Shown: one piece after another, positions 7,559 to 14,685 of the stretch
Numbering within the stretch: position 1 is the first letter of the stretch
Layout: every line of letters starts with the position of its first letter
Assembly (NCBI GenBank): GCA_963660485.1
Contig: CAVKYH010000035.1
Location: forward strand, 1 to 16,901
Source of the DNA: UBA6398 sp963660485
GTDB lineage: Bacteria > Bacteroidota > Bacteroidia > Bacteroidales > Bacteroidaceae
Length of the DNA: 16,901 bases
Direction: 5' to 3'
Notes under the pieces: model-generated
The model's input: the letters and a program-made list of their open reading frames with translations, nothing else
Database searches by the model: none
What the model was told of the DNA's origin: nothing
Made by a program: the position numbers and the translations under genes

Positions 7559-9727
7559 CTATTGCGTTTTTATTTCGCTCCATTTGGGAGGCTCTACTCC
7601 GAGCAGGTTTTTCACAAAGAAGTCGAAACGCTTGTGTTCGCCGAAACTCTCGCCCATGGTGTGGTGCACGCCCGGCAGAACAACGAGTTCAAAATTCTTG
7701 TTGGCCTTTATCAAAGCATTGGCAACCTGCATTGTGCTCGCGGGGTCGACATTGTCGTCCATTTCGCCCACTACCAACATCAGCGGACGCTCCAATTTGT
7801 GTGCGTTCTCCACGTTGCTGCATTCCACATAGCTTGAATCCACGGGGTAGCCCAACCATAATTCGTTCCACCAAATCTTGTCCATTCTGTTGTCGTGGCA
7901 ACCGCAACTGCTGTAGGCAGCCTTGTAGAAATCGCCGTGGAGCAGAACTGCCGTTGTGCTTTCCTGTCCGCCCGCCGACGCACCGAATATTCCCACGTTG
8001 CCCGCATCGAGATAAGGATACCGCTTTGCGGCGGCTTTAATCCAAAGCTTGCGGTCGGGAAATCCCGCGTCTTTCAAATTCTTGCAGCATATCTCCTCGA
8101 ATTTCTTGCCTCTCCACGCTGTTCCCATGCCGTCAAGTTGCACTACAACAAATCCCAGTTCGGCAAGAGCCGTCATATTCCAGTTGAAAGGCATGAAATC
8201 CTTTGGCGTATAGGCATCGCCCGGCCCGGCATAGATATATTCTATCACGGGATACCTTTTCGTTGCGTCGAAATTCGTGGGGCGCTGTATTATTCCCCAT
8301 ATATCTGTCTTTCCGTCGCGTGCCTTTGCCTTGAAAACCTCAGGCGCTTGCCAGCCCGAGGCTTGCAGTTTGGATATGTCGGCTTTTTCGAGCGTTTTTA
8401 AGAGTTTTCCGTTTTCCGCGCTGCGTATCACGGTAACGGGAGCTTGGTCTACTTTTGAATAAGTGTCCACCAAATATCGCCGGTCGTAGGAATAAACCGC
8501 ATGATGATTGCCCTCTTCGGGAGTGAGAGCCACAAGGTTTTTCCCGTCCATGCCTATTTTATAATAATGTATAAGGTAGGGATCTTCCTTTGCGTTCATG
8601 CCGCAGGCAGAAAAGAATATTTCGCCCTTTTCTTCGTCAACGTATTGAATTTCCCTGACACACCACTCCCCTTTTGTGATTTGGCGCACAAGGCATGCCT
8701 TCTCCACATCGTAAAGGTAGATATGGTTCCAATTGTCGCGCTCGCTCGTCCAGAGAAGTTGCTTGCCGTTGCCAACAAACTGCCTCCAGATGCGCGGATA
8801 GTTCACGAATTTCTCGGAACGTTCCTCCACGATTGTGCGAAGTTTGCCGGAATTTGCGTCCATAGCCACAAGGCGGTAAACATGATGCCCGCGCTGATTG
8901 TATTCCATGGTAACTTCTTTTCCGTCTGCCGTCCATTGTTGCCATTCAAGGGAATATTGGTTTGCAAGTTGGTTGATGTCGGCCTCAACTCTCTTTCCGG
9001 TTGCAACATCTATGACCACGGGCTGAAACTGCGGCAGCTCGTCGCCCGGCTTTGCGTATTCCTGTTTGTGGAGAATGGGTTGAAGTTGGTCGGCAGGCGA
9101 TGATTCCACATAATAGACGTATCGTTTTTCCACGGGGCGGCGCTTGCACACAAATATATGGCTTGCGTCGGGGCTCCAGACTATTCTGTTTGAATAATAG
9201 TTGGCAATCGTTCCGTCCATGGTGAGTATCCGCTTTTCGGTATAAGGTTTGCCCACTTCGTGAACCACCACGTTGCACCCCTCGACGTATGCTTCTTTTT
9301 TCCCGTCGGGCGAAGTTACCGCCACAAGCTCTTTCTCTTCGTCCACTTCCATCCAATGGCGTTGGTGTTGCCTTCCAGGTTGCGGCCGGTAGGCAGGGCG
9401 CGGTTTTATGTTCATAACTTTTTCGAATTCTTCGCGTACAGAGAATGTGCGCGTCTCGTTGGCGTCGATATCATAAGCGATGTATTTCCGTCCCTCGGGC
9501 GTGGAAATCTGATAATGCACCACATGCGACGAATCTTTCCAGGCTGTGGACTGCGCCCAATGGAGCACAGAATCGCCGCTGAACTTTGCGCGCAGGGAAT
9601 AAGCCCTGTTGTAGTCGGCTACGGTGCCTTGCGAAAAGGCGGGAAGCGATATCAGCGCCACGGCTATCGATGTGGCGGCACGGCGAAAGCCGCGATTTTT
9701 CAGGGAATGCTCGAGATTTATTTCCAT
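7559..9727 (-). CDS. exported S9 family peptidase (prolyl oligopeptidase/DPP-IV type)
   Basis: This is a serine exopeptidase or oligopeptidase of the alpha/beta-hydrolase S9 clan, probably periplasmic. From the chosen start it has 722 residues: a signal peptide (charged N-region, hydrophobic AATSIAVALISLPAFS, likely cut after AFS), a beta-propeller with repeated WSPD/WTADG-type blades (about 60-440), and a C-terminal hydrolase domain. Catalytic residues visible are Ser584 in GASAGG, Asp in GEMDDNVDP (about 657-658) and His in VHHTMGE (about 688-689). The Glu-Glu motif typical of true DPP-IV is not apparent, so dipeptidyl specificity is uncertain. Start 9727 is preferred over 9847 because it gives the signal peptide and because the -7 box at 9757-9764 would lie inside the longer reading frame. 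It is divergent from tatA. Confidence 0.9.
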   Translation of the reverse strand: MEINLEHSLKNRGFRRAATSIAVALISLPAFSQGTVADYNRAYSLRAKFSGDSVLHWAQSTAWKDSSHVVHYQISTPEGRKYIAYDIDANETRTFSVREEFEKVMNIKPRPAYRPQPGRQHQRHWMEVDEEKELVAVTSPDGKKEAYVEGCNVVVHEVGKPYTEKRILTMDGTIANYYSNRIVWSPDASHIFVCKRRPVEKRYVYYVESSPADQLQPILHKQEYAKPGDELPQFQPVVIDVATGKRVEADINQLANQYSLEWQQWTADGKEVTMEYNQRGHHVYRLVAMDANSGKLRTIVEERSEKFVNYPRIWRQFVGNGKQLLWTSERDNWNHIYLYDVEKACLVRQITKGEWCVREIQYVDEEKGEIFFSACGMNAKEDPYLIHYYKIGMDGKNLVALTPEEGNHHAVYSYDRRYLVDTYSKVDQAPVTVIRSAENGKLLKTLEKADISKLQASGWQAPEVFKAKARDGKTDIWGIIQRPTNFDATKRYPVIEYIYAGPGDAYTPKDFMPFNWNMTALAELGFVVVQLDGMGTAWRGKKFEEICCKNLKDAGFPDRKLWIKAAAKRYPYLDAGNVGIFGASAGGQESTTAVLLHGDFYKAAYSSCGCHDNRMDKIWWNELWLGYPVDSSYVECSNVENAHKLERPLMLVVGEMDDNVDPASTMQVANALIKANKNFELVVLPGVHHTMGESFGEHKRFDFFVKNLLGVEPPKWSEIKTQ

Positions 9728-9756
9728 GTCAAGTTTGTCTGTAAAAAAGTTTGCTG

Positions 9757-9764
9757 CAAAATTA
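9757..9764 (-). promoter_or_regulatory. putative -7 box for the S9 peptidase gene
   Basis: On the minus strand it reads TAATTTTG, a full match to TAnnTTTG, 30 bases before the start at 9727. A TTTG 12 bp upstream is too close for a standard -33 box. The box supports the shorter peptidase start. Confidence 0.55.
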
Positions 9765-9847
9765 AGACTTTTCCCGCAAACAGCCTGTAAAAGCGCGTTT
9801 TGCACCCACTGCACGGCATTGGCGAAAAACGCGGGAATATACCCCAA

Positions 9848-9910
9848 AAACGATGTCTGATATTATTCAAACAATGTCAGACATTATTTAAACGATGTCA
9901 GACATCGTTT
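9848..9910. repeat. three tandem 21-bp palindromic units
   Basis: Units at 9848-9868, 9869-9889 and 9890-9910 abut with no spacer. The third is a perfect palindrome: AAACGATGTC, a single A, GACATCGTTT. The second has the symmetric core AATGTCAGACATT. The first is the most degenerate (core ATGTCTGATAT). The array lies between divergent promoters and could be a set of operator sites in phase. The third unit runs into TTTTT on the + strand and could also act as a terminator hairpin. Confidence 0.8.
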
Positions 9911-10048
9911 TTGCAATATGCCTTATGTTTTTTGCGGCATGCCGACACGTTTTCAGAGCATGGGCCGCACGCCACACAAAATACGCCGGAATATTGGCAA
10001 TTTGCAGTTTTTTAATACTCGGAACTCATGTAAGTAATATATTTTGCC

Positions 10049-10056
10049 TAAGTTTG
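10049..10056 (+). promoter_or_regulatory. putative -7 box for tatA
   Basis: TAAGTTTG matches TAnnTTTG and lies 30 bases before the tatA start. No clear TTG at -33 is present. The nearby TATATTTTG (10038-10046) is an off-register alternative. Confidence 0.5.
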
Positions 10057-10086
10057 TATTCGAAATCAAGAAAAAAAACATAAACA

Positions 10087-10302
10087 ATGATACAACCTAT
10101 GCTCATCGGCGGTCTTGGAACGCCCGAACTCGTAATTATCGCAATTGTAGTGCTGCTCCTTTTTGGCGGCAAGAAGATTCCCGAACTCATGAAAGGTGTG
10201 GGAAAAGGCGTGCGCAGCTTCAAGAAAGGACTTAACGAAGACGATCCTGAAGACGCCAAGAAAGGCAACGGCAACAATGCCGATGACGCGGAAGTAAAAT
10301 AA
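10087..10302 (+). CDS. tatA: twin-arginine translocase subunit TatA/TatE
   Basis: TatA forms the membrane pore that exports folded proteins with twin-arginine signals. The protein has 71 residues: a short N-terminus, one membrane helix (ELVIIAIVVLLLF, about 14-26), the hallmark FGGKKIPEL hinge, an amphipathic helix (MKGVGKGVRSFKKGL) and an acidic disordered tail. A second possible start at Met5 (10099) would also give a normal TatA. It appears to be a single-gene unit with its own -7 box and a terminator-like hairpin. No tatB or tatC is present in the window. Confidence 0.93.
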   Translation: MIQPMLIGGLGTPELVIIAIVVLLLFGGKKIPELMKGVGKGVRSFKKGLNEDDPEDAKKGNGNNADDAEVK

Positions 10303-10325
10303 TCTTCCTTTTCAAATAAACAGCA

Positions 10326-10349
10326 AAGGGCGCATCAAGGTGCGCCCTT
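10326..10349. terminator. hairpin shared by tatA and the outer-membrane protein gene
   Basis: A 9-bp perfect stem, AAGGGCGCA (10326-10334) and TGCGCCCTT (10341-10349), with loop TCAAGG lies between two converging genes. The T tract after it is poor on both strands, so it may be a weak intrinsic terminator. Confidence 0.65.
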
Positions 10350-10403
10350 ATGTTGTTGGCATCAATCGTAGTTAGGAATTTAAGAGCGTAGCGGCGCCCG
10401 TTG

Positions 10404-11096
10404 TCAGAACACCGTGAACTTCACACCCAATGAGATATTCACTATGTCCCACAGGCTCACACTATGGTTTGATGCAAATGCCGCTATGTCGATATCGCAG
10501 GCATTGAAATCGTAGTAGAACATCACGTCGTTGAACCTGCGGCGTTTTTCGGCCGGTATGCGCAAATGCAAGCGCTGACCGAGGGAAATCCCCGACCGTA
10601 TTCCCGACGAAAAGCCATAGTATTTGTGCGGATATCTCGTAGGCTCGCTCATCCAAAATTCGTGTCCAGTTATAACATTAAAGTACATCGACACAGCCAA
10701 AGGCTGCATGCGAACCGCATCGTATATCCTGAAATCAAAAGGCACGTATGTCTCGCGCGCAGTAATGGTGAGTTTTCCGCGCCCGGTGGTATAAGGCGGC
10801 ACATAACCGAGCATAAAATCGGTTTCCCACGAGTTGTGCGAACCGTAAGCCCACCCCAGTCCTGCTGAAACAAAGCCTATTCCGCCGGCATACTGTATCA
10901 CCACTCGGCGGGGCGTCAAAGAATGCCAGAATTGCATGAACCGCGCGGCGCGGCGCTCATACCGTGCGGATTTTTCGGCATGACGTTTCTCCACTGCGGT
11001 ATCTCCCGACAACGGTTCGCCACACGCTGCCGACTTCAAGGGACAAGAAAGAAGCAAGAAAGCCGAGAGAAAAAACAATTTACACTTCCACCACAT
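10404..11096 (-). CDS. small outer-membrane beta-barrel-like protein, function unknown
   Basis: I recognise no named family with certainty. The 230-residue protein starts with an export signal (hydrophobic LFFLSAFLLLS); LLSC at 15-18 could be a lipobox, or cleavage could follow KSAACG. Residues about 65-230 alternate short amphipathic strands with aromatic girdles (IGFVSAGLGWAYG, WETDFMLGYVPPY) and the last residue is Phe, as in many barrel proteins inserted by BamA. Start 11096 was chosen over 11195 because it yields the signal peptide; it overlaps the end of the upstream metallophosphoesterase gene by 17 bases. It is the last gene of the metF operon. Confidence 0.72.
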   Translation of the reverse strand: MWWKCKLFFLSAFLLLSCPLKSAACGEPLSGDTAVEKRHAEKSARYERRAARFMQFWHSLTPRRVVIQYAGGIGFVSAGLGWAYGSHNSWETDFMLGYVPPYTTGRGKLTITARETYVPFDFRIYDAVRMQPLAVSMYFNVITGHEFWMSEPTRYPHKYYGFSSGIRSGISLGQRLHLRIPAEKRRRFNDVMFYYDFNACDIDIAAFASNHSVSLWDIVNISLGVKFTVF

Positions 11097-11898
11097 CGCG
11101 AGTATATCCGTTTTTTCCCACCTTGAACACAAGGATACTGCGGCGGGCGGCATTGGCACAACCATAGTATATAACGTTGTCATCAAACAGGACATCGGAC
11201 GTTACATGATGGGCATGGCCGTTGAGACAAAAGAGAAGATTCGGGAAACGCCTTATCCGCTCTTCAAAAAGTTCGGCAATATTGTTGTCAAACTGCTCCG
11301 AACCCGGCGCAGCGTGCATTGCGACCACCGTATTTACGACATCAGACGGAAAACTGTCGGTTTCGTTTTTCAGAAATGAGAAATCGGGCACCGCTGTAGT
11401 ATAGTCGTATTCGCGGCTATTGGTATTGATGCAAACAAAACGCGTTGCGCCCGCCGTGAAAGCAAAGTTCTCCACGCCGAAAACGGTGCGAAACACATGT
11501 TTACCCGTTCCCAGGCAGTCGTGGTTGCCTATCAAACAAACGTAAGGCTTAGTGAGTTTGCCAAGCACGTCGCGCATCATGACAAACTCCTTTGTCTCTC
11601 CAAAATCAGTGAGGTCGCCGAGATTTACAACAAAGTCCACGCTGTCCATAGAGTTTATCGCGCTCACCATGTCCTTTGTCTCGTCGTAAAAACGCTGTGT
11701 GTCGCTAATCACAGCAAAGCAAATGGAATCTTTGCCCCTGCAAATTTCTTCGATTTTCGATATGTTGCGCGCGTTAATGCCCGTCTGCCCGCTTATACGT
11801 CCGTCGTAAGGGTGGTATTCAAACTTGCGGCAGCCGGGAAGCAGCAACAGAAAAAACGCAAAGGACAAAAAAACGCGGAAAAACGAAAGGCGGCGCAT
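11080..11898 (-). CDS. calcineurin-like metallophosphoesterase lipoprotein
   Basis: The 272-residue protein has a hydrophobic signal and lipobox LLPGC with Cys23, so it is likely a membrane-anchored lipoprotein facing the periplasm. The metallophosphoesterase motifs are in order: SDTQ (Asp66, with Gln68 where the family has His), GDLTD (94-98), GNHD (124-127), MHAAP with His195, and GHAHH (227-231). The substrate is unknown; nucleotides, phospholipids or phosphoproteins are possible. An alternative start at 11910 adds four residues and leaves only 3 bases after gldH. It lies between gldH and an outer-membrane protein gene and overlaps the latter, which suggests an envelope role. Confidence 0.85.
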   Translation of the reverse strand: MRRLSFFRVFLSFAFFLLLLPGCRKFEYHPYDGRISGQTGINARNISKIEEICRGKDSICFAVISDTQRFYDETKDMVSAINSMDSVDFVVNLGDLTDFGETKEFVMMRDVLGKLTKPYVCLIGNHDCLGTGKHVFRTVFGVENFAFTAGATRFVCINTNSREYDYTTAVPDFSFLKNETDSFPSDVVNTVVAMHAAPGSEQFDNNIAELFEERIRRFPNLLFCLNGHAHHVTSDVLFDDNVIYYGCANAARRSILVFKVGKNGYTRDVVEV

Positions 11899-11913
11899 GA
11901 CAAGAAGCATCAG

Positions 11914-12378
11914 TTACTTGTAAAGGCGCACACCGATATTGCAAACGCCAGGAATTATTTCCCTGCGCATTATGTGGCGCACTACAAACCGCCCCGTCTG
12001 CCCCTTCTGCAATTCTATTTCGCCAAGATGAAAATCATATTGGTAAGTGTCGGTACCTTTGCCGTTTCTCAAACCGTTTTCGTCAACAAACGTACACGCC
12101 AAAGTATCCGTAAAAGCCGTGTCGGGATTCTGAAGTTCGGTATCCACCGCAATCCAAAGCTTTTGGTAGGGATAATCATTGGTTGTGCGCACGCCGATAT
12201 CCATTTGCAGCGTTCCGCTCTCCCTCACCGTGTCGACGGCAAAGGACAACACATCGCTCTGCTCCCACCCCTCGGCAGGAATATTGCGGTAGGAATGCAT
12301 TACAACCGACCGTGTGCATGCCACAAGCGCCAGGCAAAAAACTGCAAGGCAAAGAGTCTTAATTCTTACCCCCTTCAT
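11914..12378 (-). CDS. gldH: GldH-family lipoprotein
   Basis: GldH is a Bacteroidota lipoprotein first defined by gliding motility in Flavobacterium but also found in non-gliding members, where its role is unclear. The protein has 154 residues with a signal peptide ending in lipobox LVAC (Cys21). A single beta-rich domain follows, with segments typical of the family (the mid-protein DTELQNPDTAF...TFVDENGLRNGKG and the C-terminal VRHIMRREIIPGVCNIGVRL). Start 12378 was chosen because the frame extended to 12411 would place extra polar residues before the signal peptide. It overlaps the end of ricT by 20 bases, which suggests translational coupling. No other gld genes are present in the window. 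Confidence 0.85.
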   Translation of the reverse strand: MKGVRIKTLCLAVFCLALVACTRSVVMHSYRNIPAEGWEQSDVLSFAVDTVRESGTLQMDIGVRTTNDYPYQKLWIAVDTELQNPDTAFTDTLACTFVDENGLRNGKGTDTYQYDFHLGEIELQKGQTGRFVVRHIMRREIIPGVCNIGVRLYK

Positions 12379-13540
12379 TTCTTCTGCCAGGCTTTGCACC
12401 TCCCTGACCACGCTCGGGGCGCTGATTCTGAGGGCGCGGCTTGCGATGTTTCTTCTTGCGCGATTTTGCTTTGTCGAAACGGGTCAAACTATCTTGCTCA
12501 GCCAAATCGGTAGATACCACAACGCCAGCATCAGAACCCTCGTCAAGTTTATCCGGCTTCTCCCCGTGGCGATTCATGGCCAGCACCTCGAAAGCACGTT
12601 TGGCAGTAATGGTAACAAGGTTGGAAGCAGTGGCACGATCTGTGGTATAGGTGAGCAGACCTGCGAGAGCATCGCTCTTGAAAAGCATATAAGTGCCGCT
12701 TATCGTGTCAAGGGTAACATCACGTCCCGGCAATTTTTTCATAGCTTCGACATAGGTGTTCACCTCATAGTTCATGCAGCATTTTAGTTTGGCGCACTGC
12801 CCCGCAAGCTTCTGTGGATTTAAAGAAATGTTCTGTACACGCGCCGCTCCAGTTGATACCGAAGCAAAATTCTTCATCCATGTAGCGCAGCAAAGCTCTC
12901 TTCCACACGGCCCGATGCCTCCGATTCGTCCCGCCTCCTGTCTTGCTCCGATTTGGCGCATCTCTATTCTTACGCGGAACTCTTCGGCAAAAACCTTGAT
13001 CAGTTGTCGGAAATCCACTCTTTGGTCGGCGATATAATAAAATATGGCCTTGTTCCCATCACCTTGGTATTCCACATCTCCAATCTTCATCTGCAAACCC
13101 AGTTCCTTGGCTATCTGACGCGAGCGAATCATTGTCTCGTGTTCCAAAGCCTTTGCCTCGTGAAATTTCTCAATATCCACCTCGCGCACCTTGCGGTAGA
13201 TTCGTTTGATTTCCGTTCCCGGTTTCAGCCCCGCCTTTTTCATTTGCAACGGCACCAATTGTCCGGTGAGCGTAACGGTACCTATATCGTGCCCCGGCGA
13301 AGCTTCAACCGCCACCATATCGCCTTTGACGAGCGGAAGTTTGTTGCTGTTGTGAAAATAAGCCTTGCGGGTATTCTTAAACTGCACCTCAACCAAATCA
13401 GTAGTGTCGTTGTTGCCCGGAACATCGGCCAAATAGTCGTAGGTATTCAGTTGTTTGTCCTGAGGTCCCACTCCGGCGGTACAAAGTCCGCGAAGTTTTC
13501 CGCAGGGAAGGAATTTGTCGTTTTCTATATTGTCGTGCAT
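12359..13540 (-). CDS. ricT: PSP1-domain protein, RicT (YaaT) family
   Basis: RicT of Bacillus subtilis (YaaT) works with YlbF and YmcA in an iron-sulfur complex that affects mRNA processing; the role in Bacteroidota is inferred only. The protein has 393 residues. The PSP1 region lies at about 113-225 and is followed by the cysteine-rich family signature GPCGRELCC (about 207-215) and CAKLKCC (about 247-253), candidate Fe-S ligands. Two more cysteines occur at 13 and 20. The last 40 or so residues are a Lys/Arg-rich disordered tail (KAKSRKKKHRKPRP), probably nucleic-acid-binding. It lies 22 bases after holB and overlaps gldH. Confidence 0.9.
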   Translation of the reverse strand: MHDNIENDKFLPCGKLRGLCTAGVGPQDKQLNTYDYLADVPGNNDTTDLVEVQFKNTRKAYFHNSNKLPLVKGDMVAVEASPGHDIGTVTLTGQLVPLQMKKAGLKPGTEIKRIYRKVREVDIEKFHEAKALEHETMIRSRQIAKELGLQMKIGDVEYQGDGNKAIFYYIADQRVDFRQLIKVFAEEFRVRIEMRQIGARQEAGRIGGIGPCGRELCCATWMKNFASVSTGAARVQNISLNPQKLAGQCAKLKCCMNYEVNTYVEAMKKLPGRDVTLDTISGTYMLFKSDALAGLLTYTTDRATASNLVTITAKRAFEVLAMNRHGEKPDKLDEGSDAGVVVSTDLAEQDSLTRFDKAKSRKKKHRKPRPQNQRPERGQGGAKPGRRNEGGKN

Positions 13541-13562
13541 ATTACGTGGTCGTTTTTATATC

Positions 13563-14672
13563 TTATTTGTGTATGAGTATTATGACTTTCATCGCAAAGT
13601 CGAAAAGCACAATGCCCGAATTTGCGTTTTGTGATATATCTTTTGCGGCGTGTTCGAGTTCCTGCATAAACCCTATCACGTTACGCTCGTTTATAAACCG
13701 TGCGAATTTGGTTGCGAAGCCACTTTCTTTTTGATTCATATAATTAATGGCGGGCGTGCGAAGGTTGTAGACGAAATTTTCACGCACAAGGCGCAGCGCA
13801 TAGTCGATGAAACTTTTCTGACGTTCCCTTCCCCAGCCCGCAACTTGCTCACTCCATTCAAGAAGTTTCTTAATGTCGCGCATATAAGCCATACGCATCA
13901 AAAAGACGAACTCGTCGTAGAAAAGATCTTCGTCGGCGTTTCTCTGAAGTATGCTCAACGCTTCAACGTAGTTGCCTCTCGTTTGTCTCGATATGCGTGC
14001 GGCTTCCTGCTCATCTATGCCATGGCGGGAGACGAGAGCGCTTTTCATATCGTCCATACTGATTGGCGGAACGATGAAACTCTGCATGCGGCTTACGATA
14101 GTGGGCAGAAGTTTTTCGGGCTCCTCGCTCACGAGCAGGAATACCGTTCCTTTTGGCGGCTCCTCAAAGAGTTTCAGCATTTTGTTTGATGCTTCTTCTT
14201 TCATACGCTCCGGGAGCCAAACGATAACCACCTTGCGTCCTCCCTCGCTTGAATGGAGCATAAGTTTCTGCTGTATTATTTCGCTTTCCTTTGTATAAAT
14301 CAGCGGCTGCTCCTTTTCCGCGCCCATTTCATCAAGCCAAGTGTCGAGCGAGAAGTATGGCGAGCGCTCCACCATTGATTTCCATTTTTTGAAATAGCTT
14401 TGGCAGGTTTCGCTCTTTATCGTGGGATAAATGAAATGCAGGTCGGGGTGTTCGAGAATACGGGTTTTAACGCACGCCGGACAGGTTCCGCAAATATCAT
14501 ATTCGTCGGGGTGGTTGCAAAGCAGGTAGCTGGCGTAGGCAAGTGCGATGGCAAATTTACCGCTTCCCTCTGCGCCGCAAAACAATTGGGCATGTGCCAC
14601 ACGGTTCTCCTTAACCTGCAAAAGCAACCGCCTGCAGGTTTCCGTTTGCCCCACTACCTCGCTGAATTTCAT
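13563..14672 (-). CDS. holB: DNA polymerase III subunit delta' (clamp-loader)
   Basis: This is a AAA+-like subunit of the clamp loader that places the sliding clamp on DNA. The protein has 369 residues. GAEGSGKF (33-40) is a degenerate Walker A (Phe where Ser/Thr is required), and the Walker B position reads VIVWLPERM without the usual acidic pair, consistent with the non-hydrolysing delta' role. A zinc module C52-X8-C61-X2-C64-X2-C67 is complete. The sensor SRC motif is SRM (in PTIVSRMQSF, about residue 195). It starts 13 bases after the metF stop. Confidence 0.92.
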   Translation of the reverse strand: MKFSEVVGQTETCRRLLLQVKENRVAHAQLFCGAEGSGKFAIALAYASYLLCNHPDEYDICGTCPACVKTRILEHPDLHFIYPTIKSETCQSYFKKWKSMVERSPYFSLDTWLDEMGAEKEQPLIYTKESEIIQQKLMLHSSEGGRKVVIVWLPERMKEEASNKMLKLFEEPPKGTVFLLVSEEPEKLLPTIVSRMQSFIVPPISMDDMKSALVSRHGIDEQEAARISRQTRGNYVEALSILQRNADEDLFYDEFVFLMRMAYMRDIKKLLEWSEQVAGWGRERQKSFIDYALRLVRENFVYNLRTPAINYMNQKESGFATKFARFINERNVIGFMQELEHAAKDISQNANSGIVLFDFAMKVIILIHK

Positions 14673-14685
14673 ACAGATTTTCCGT

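Larger units (their letters stand above)
9728..10086. other. 359-bp divergent intergenic region, S9 peptidase/tatA
   Basis: It holds a -7 box for each direction and, between them, three abutting 21-bp palindromes (9848-9910). Short reading frames here (for example 9895-10083) show no family resemblance and start within the palindrome array, so I do not call genes. Confidence 0.65.

Noticed and set aside
9848..9910. CRISPR array
   Set aside because: The three 21-bp units abut with no unique spacers and are too few and too short; no cas genes are present.
9854..10083. Short peptides starting MSDII in the tandem array and the 62-codon frame beginning MSDIVFAICL
   Set aside because: The repeated MSDI comes from the palindrome itself; the first frame stops after 12 codons and the longer one has no family resemblance and runs through the tatA promoter.
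11497..12513. 338-codon + strand frame opposite the phosphoesterase, gldH and ricT genes
   Set aside because: It covers three supported genes on the other strand, shows no family motif and has no promoter.
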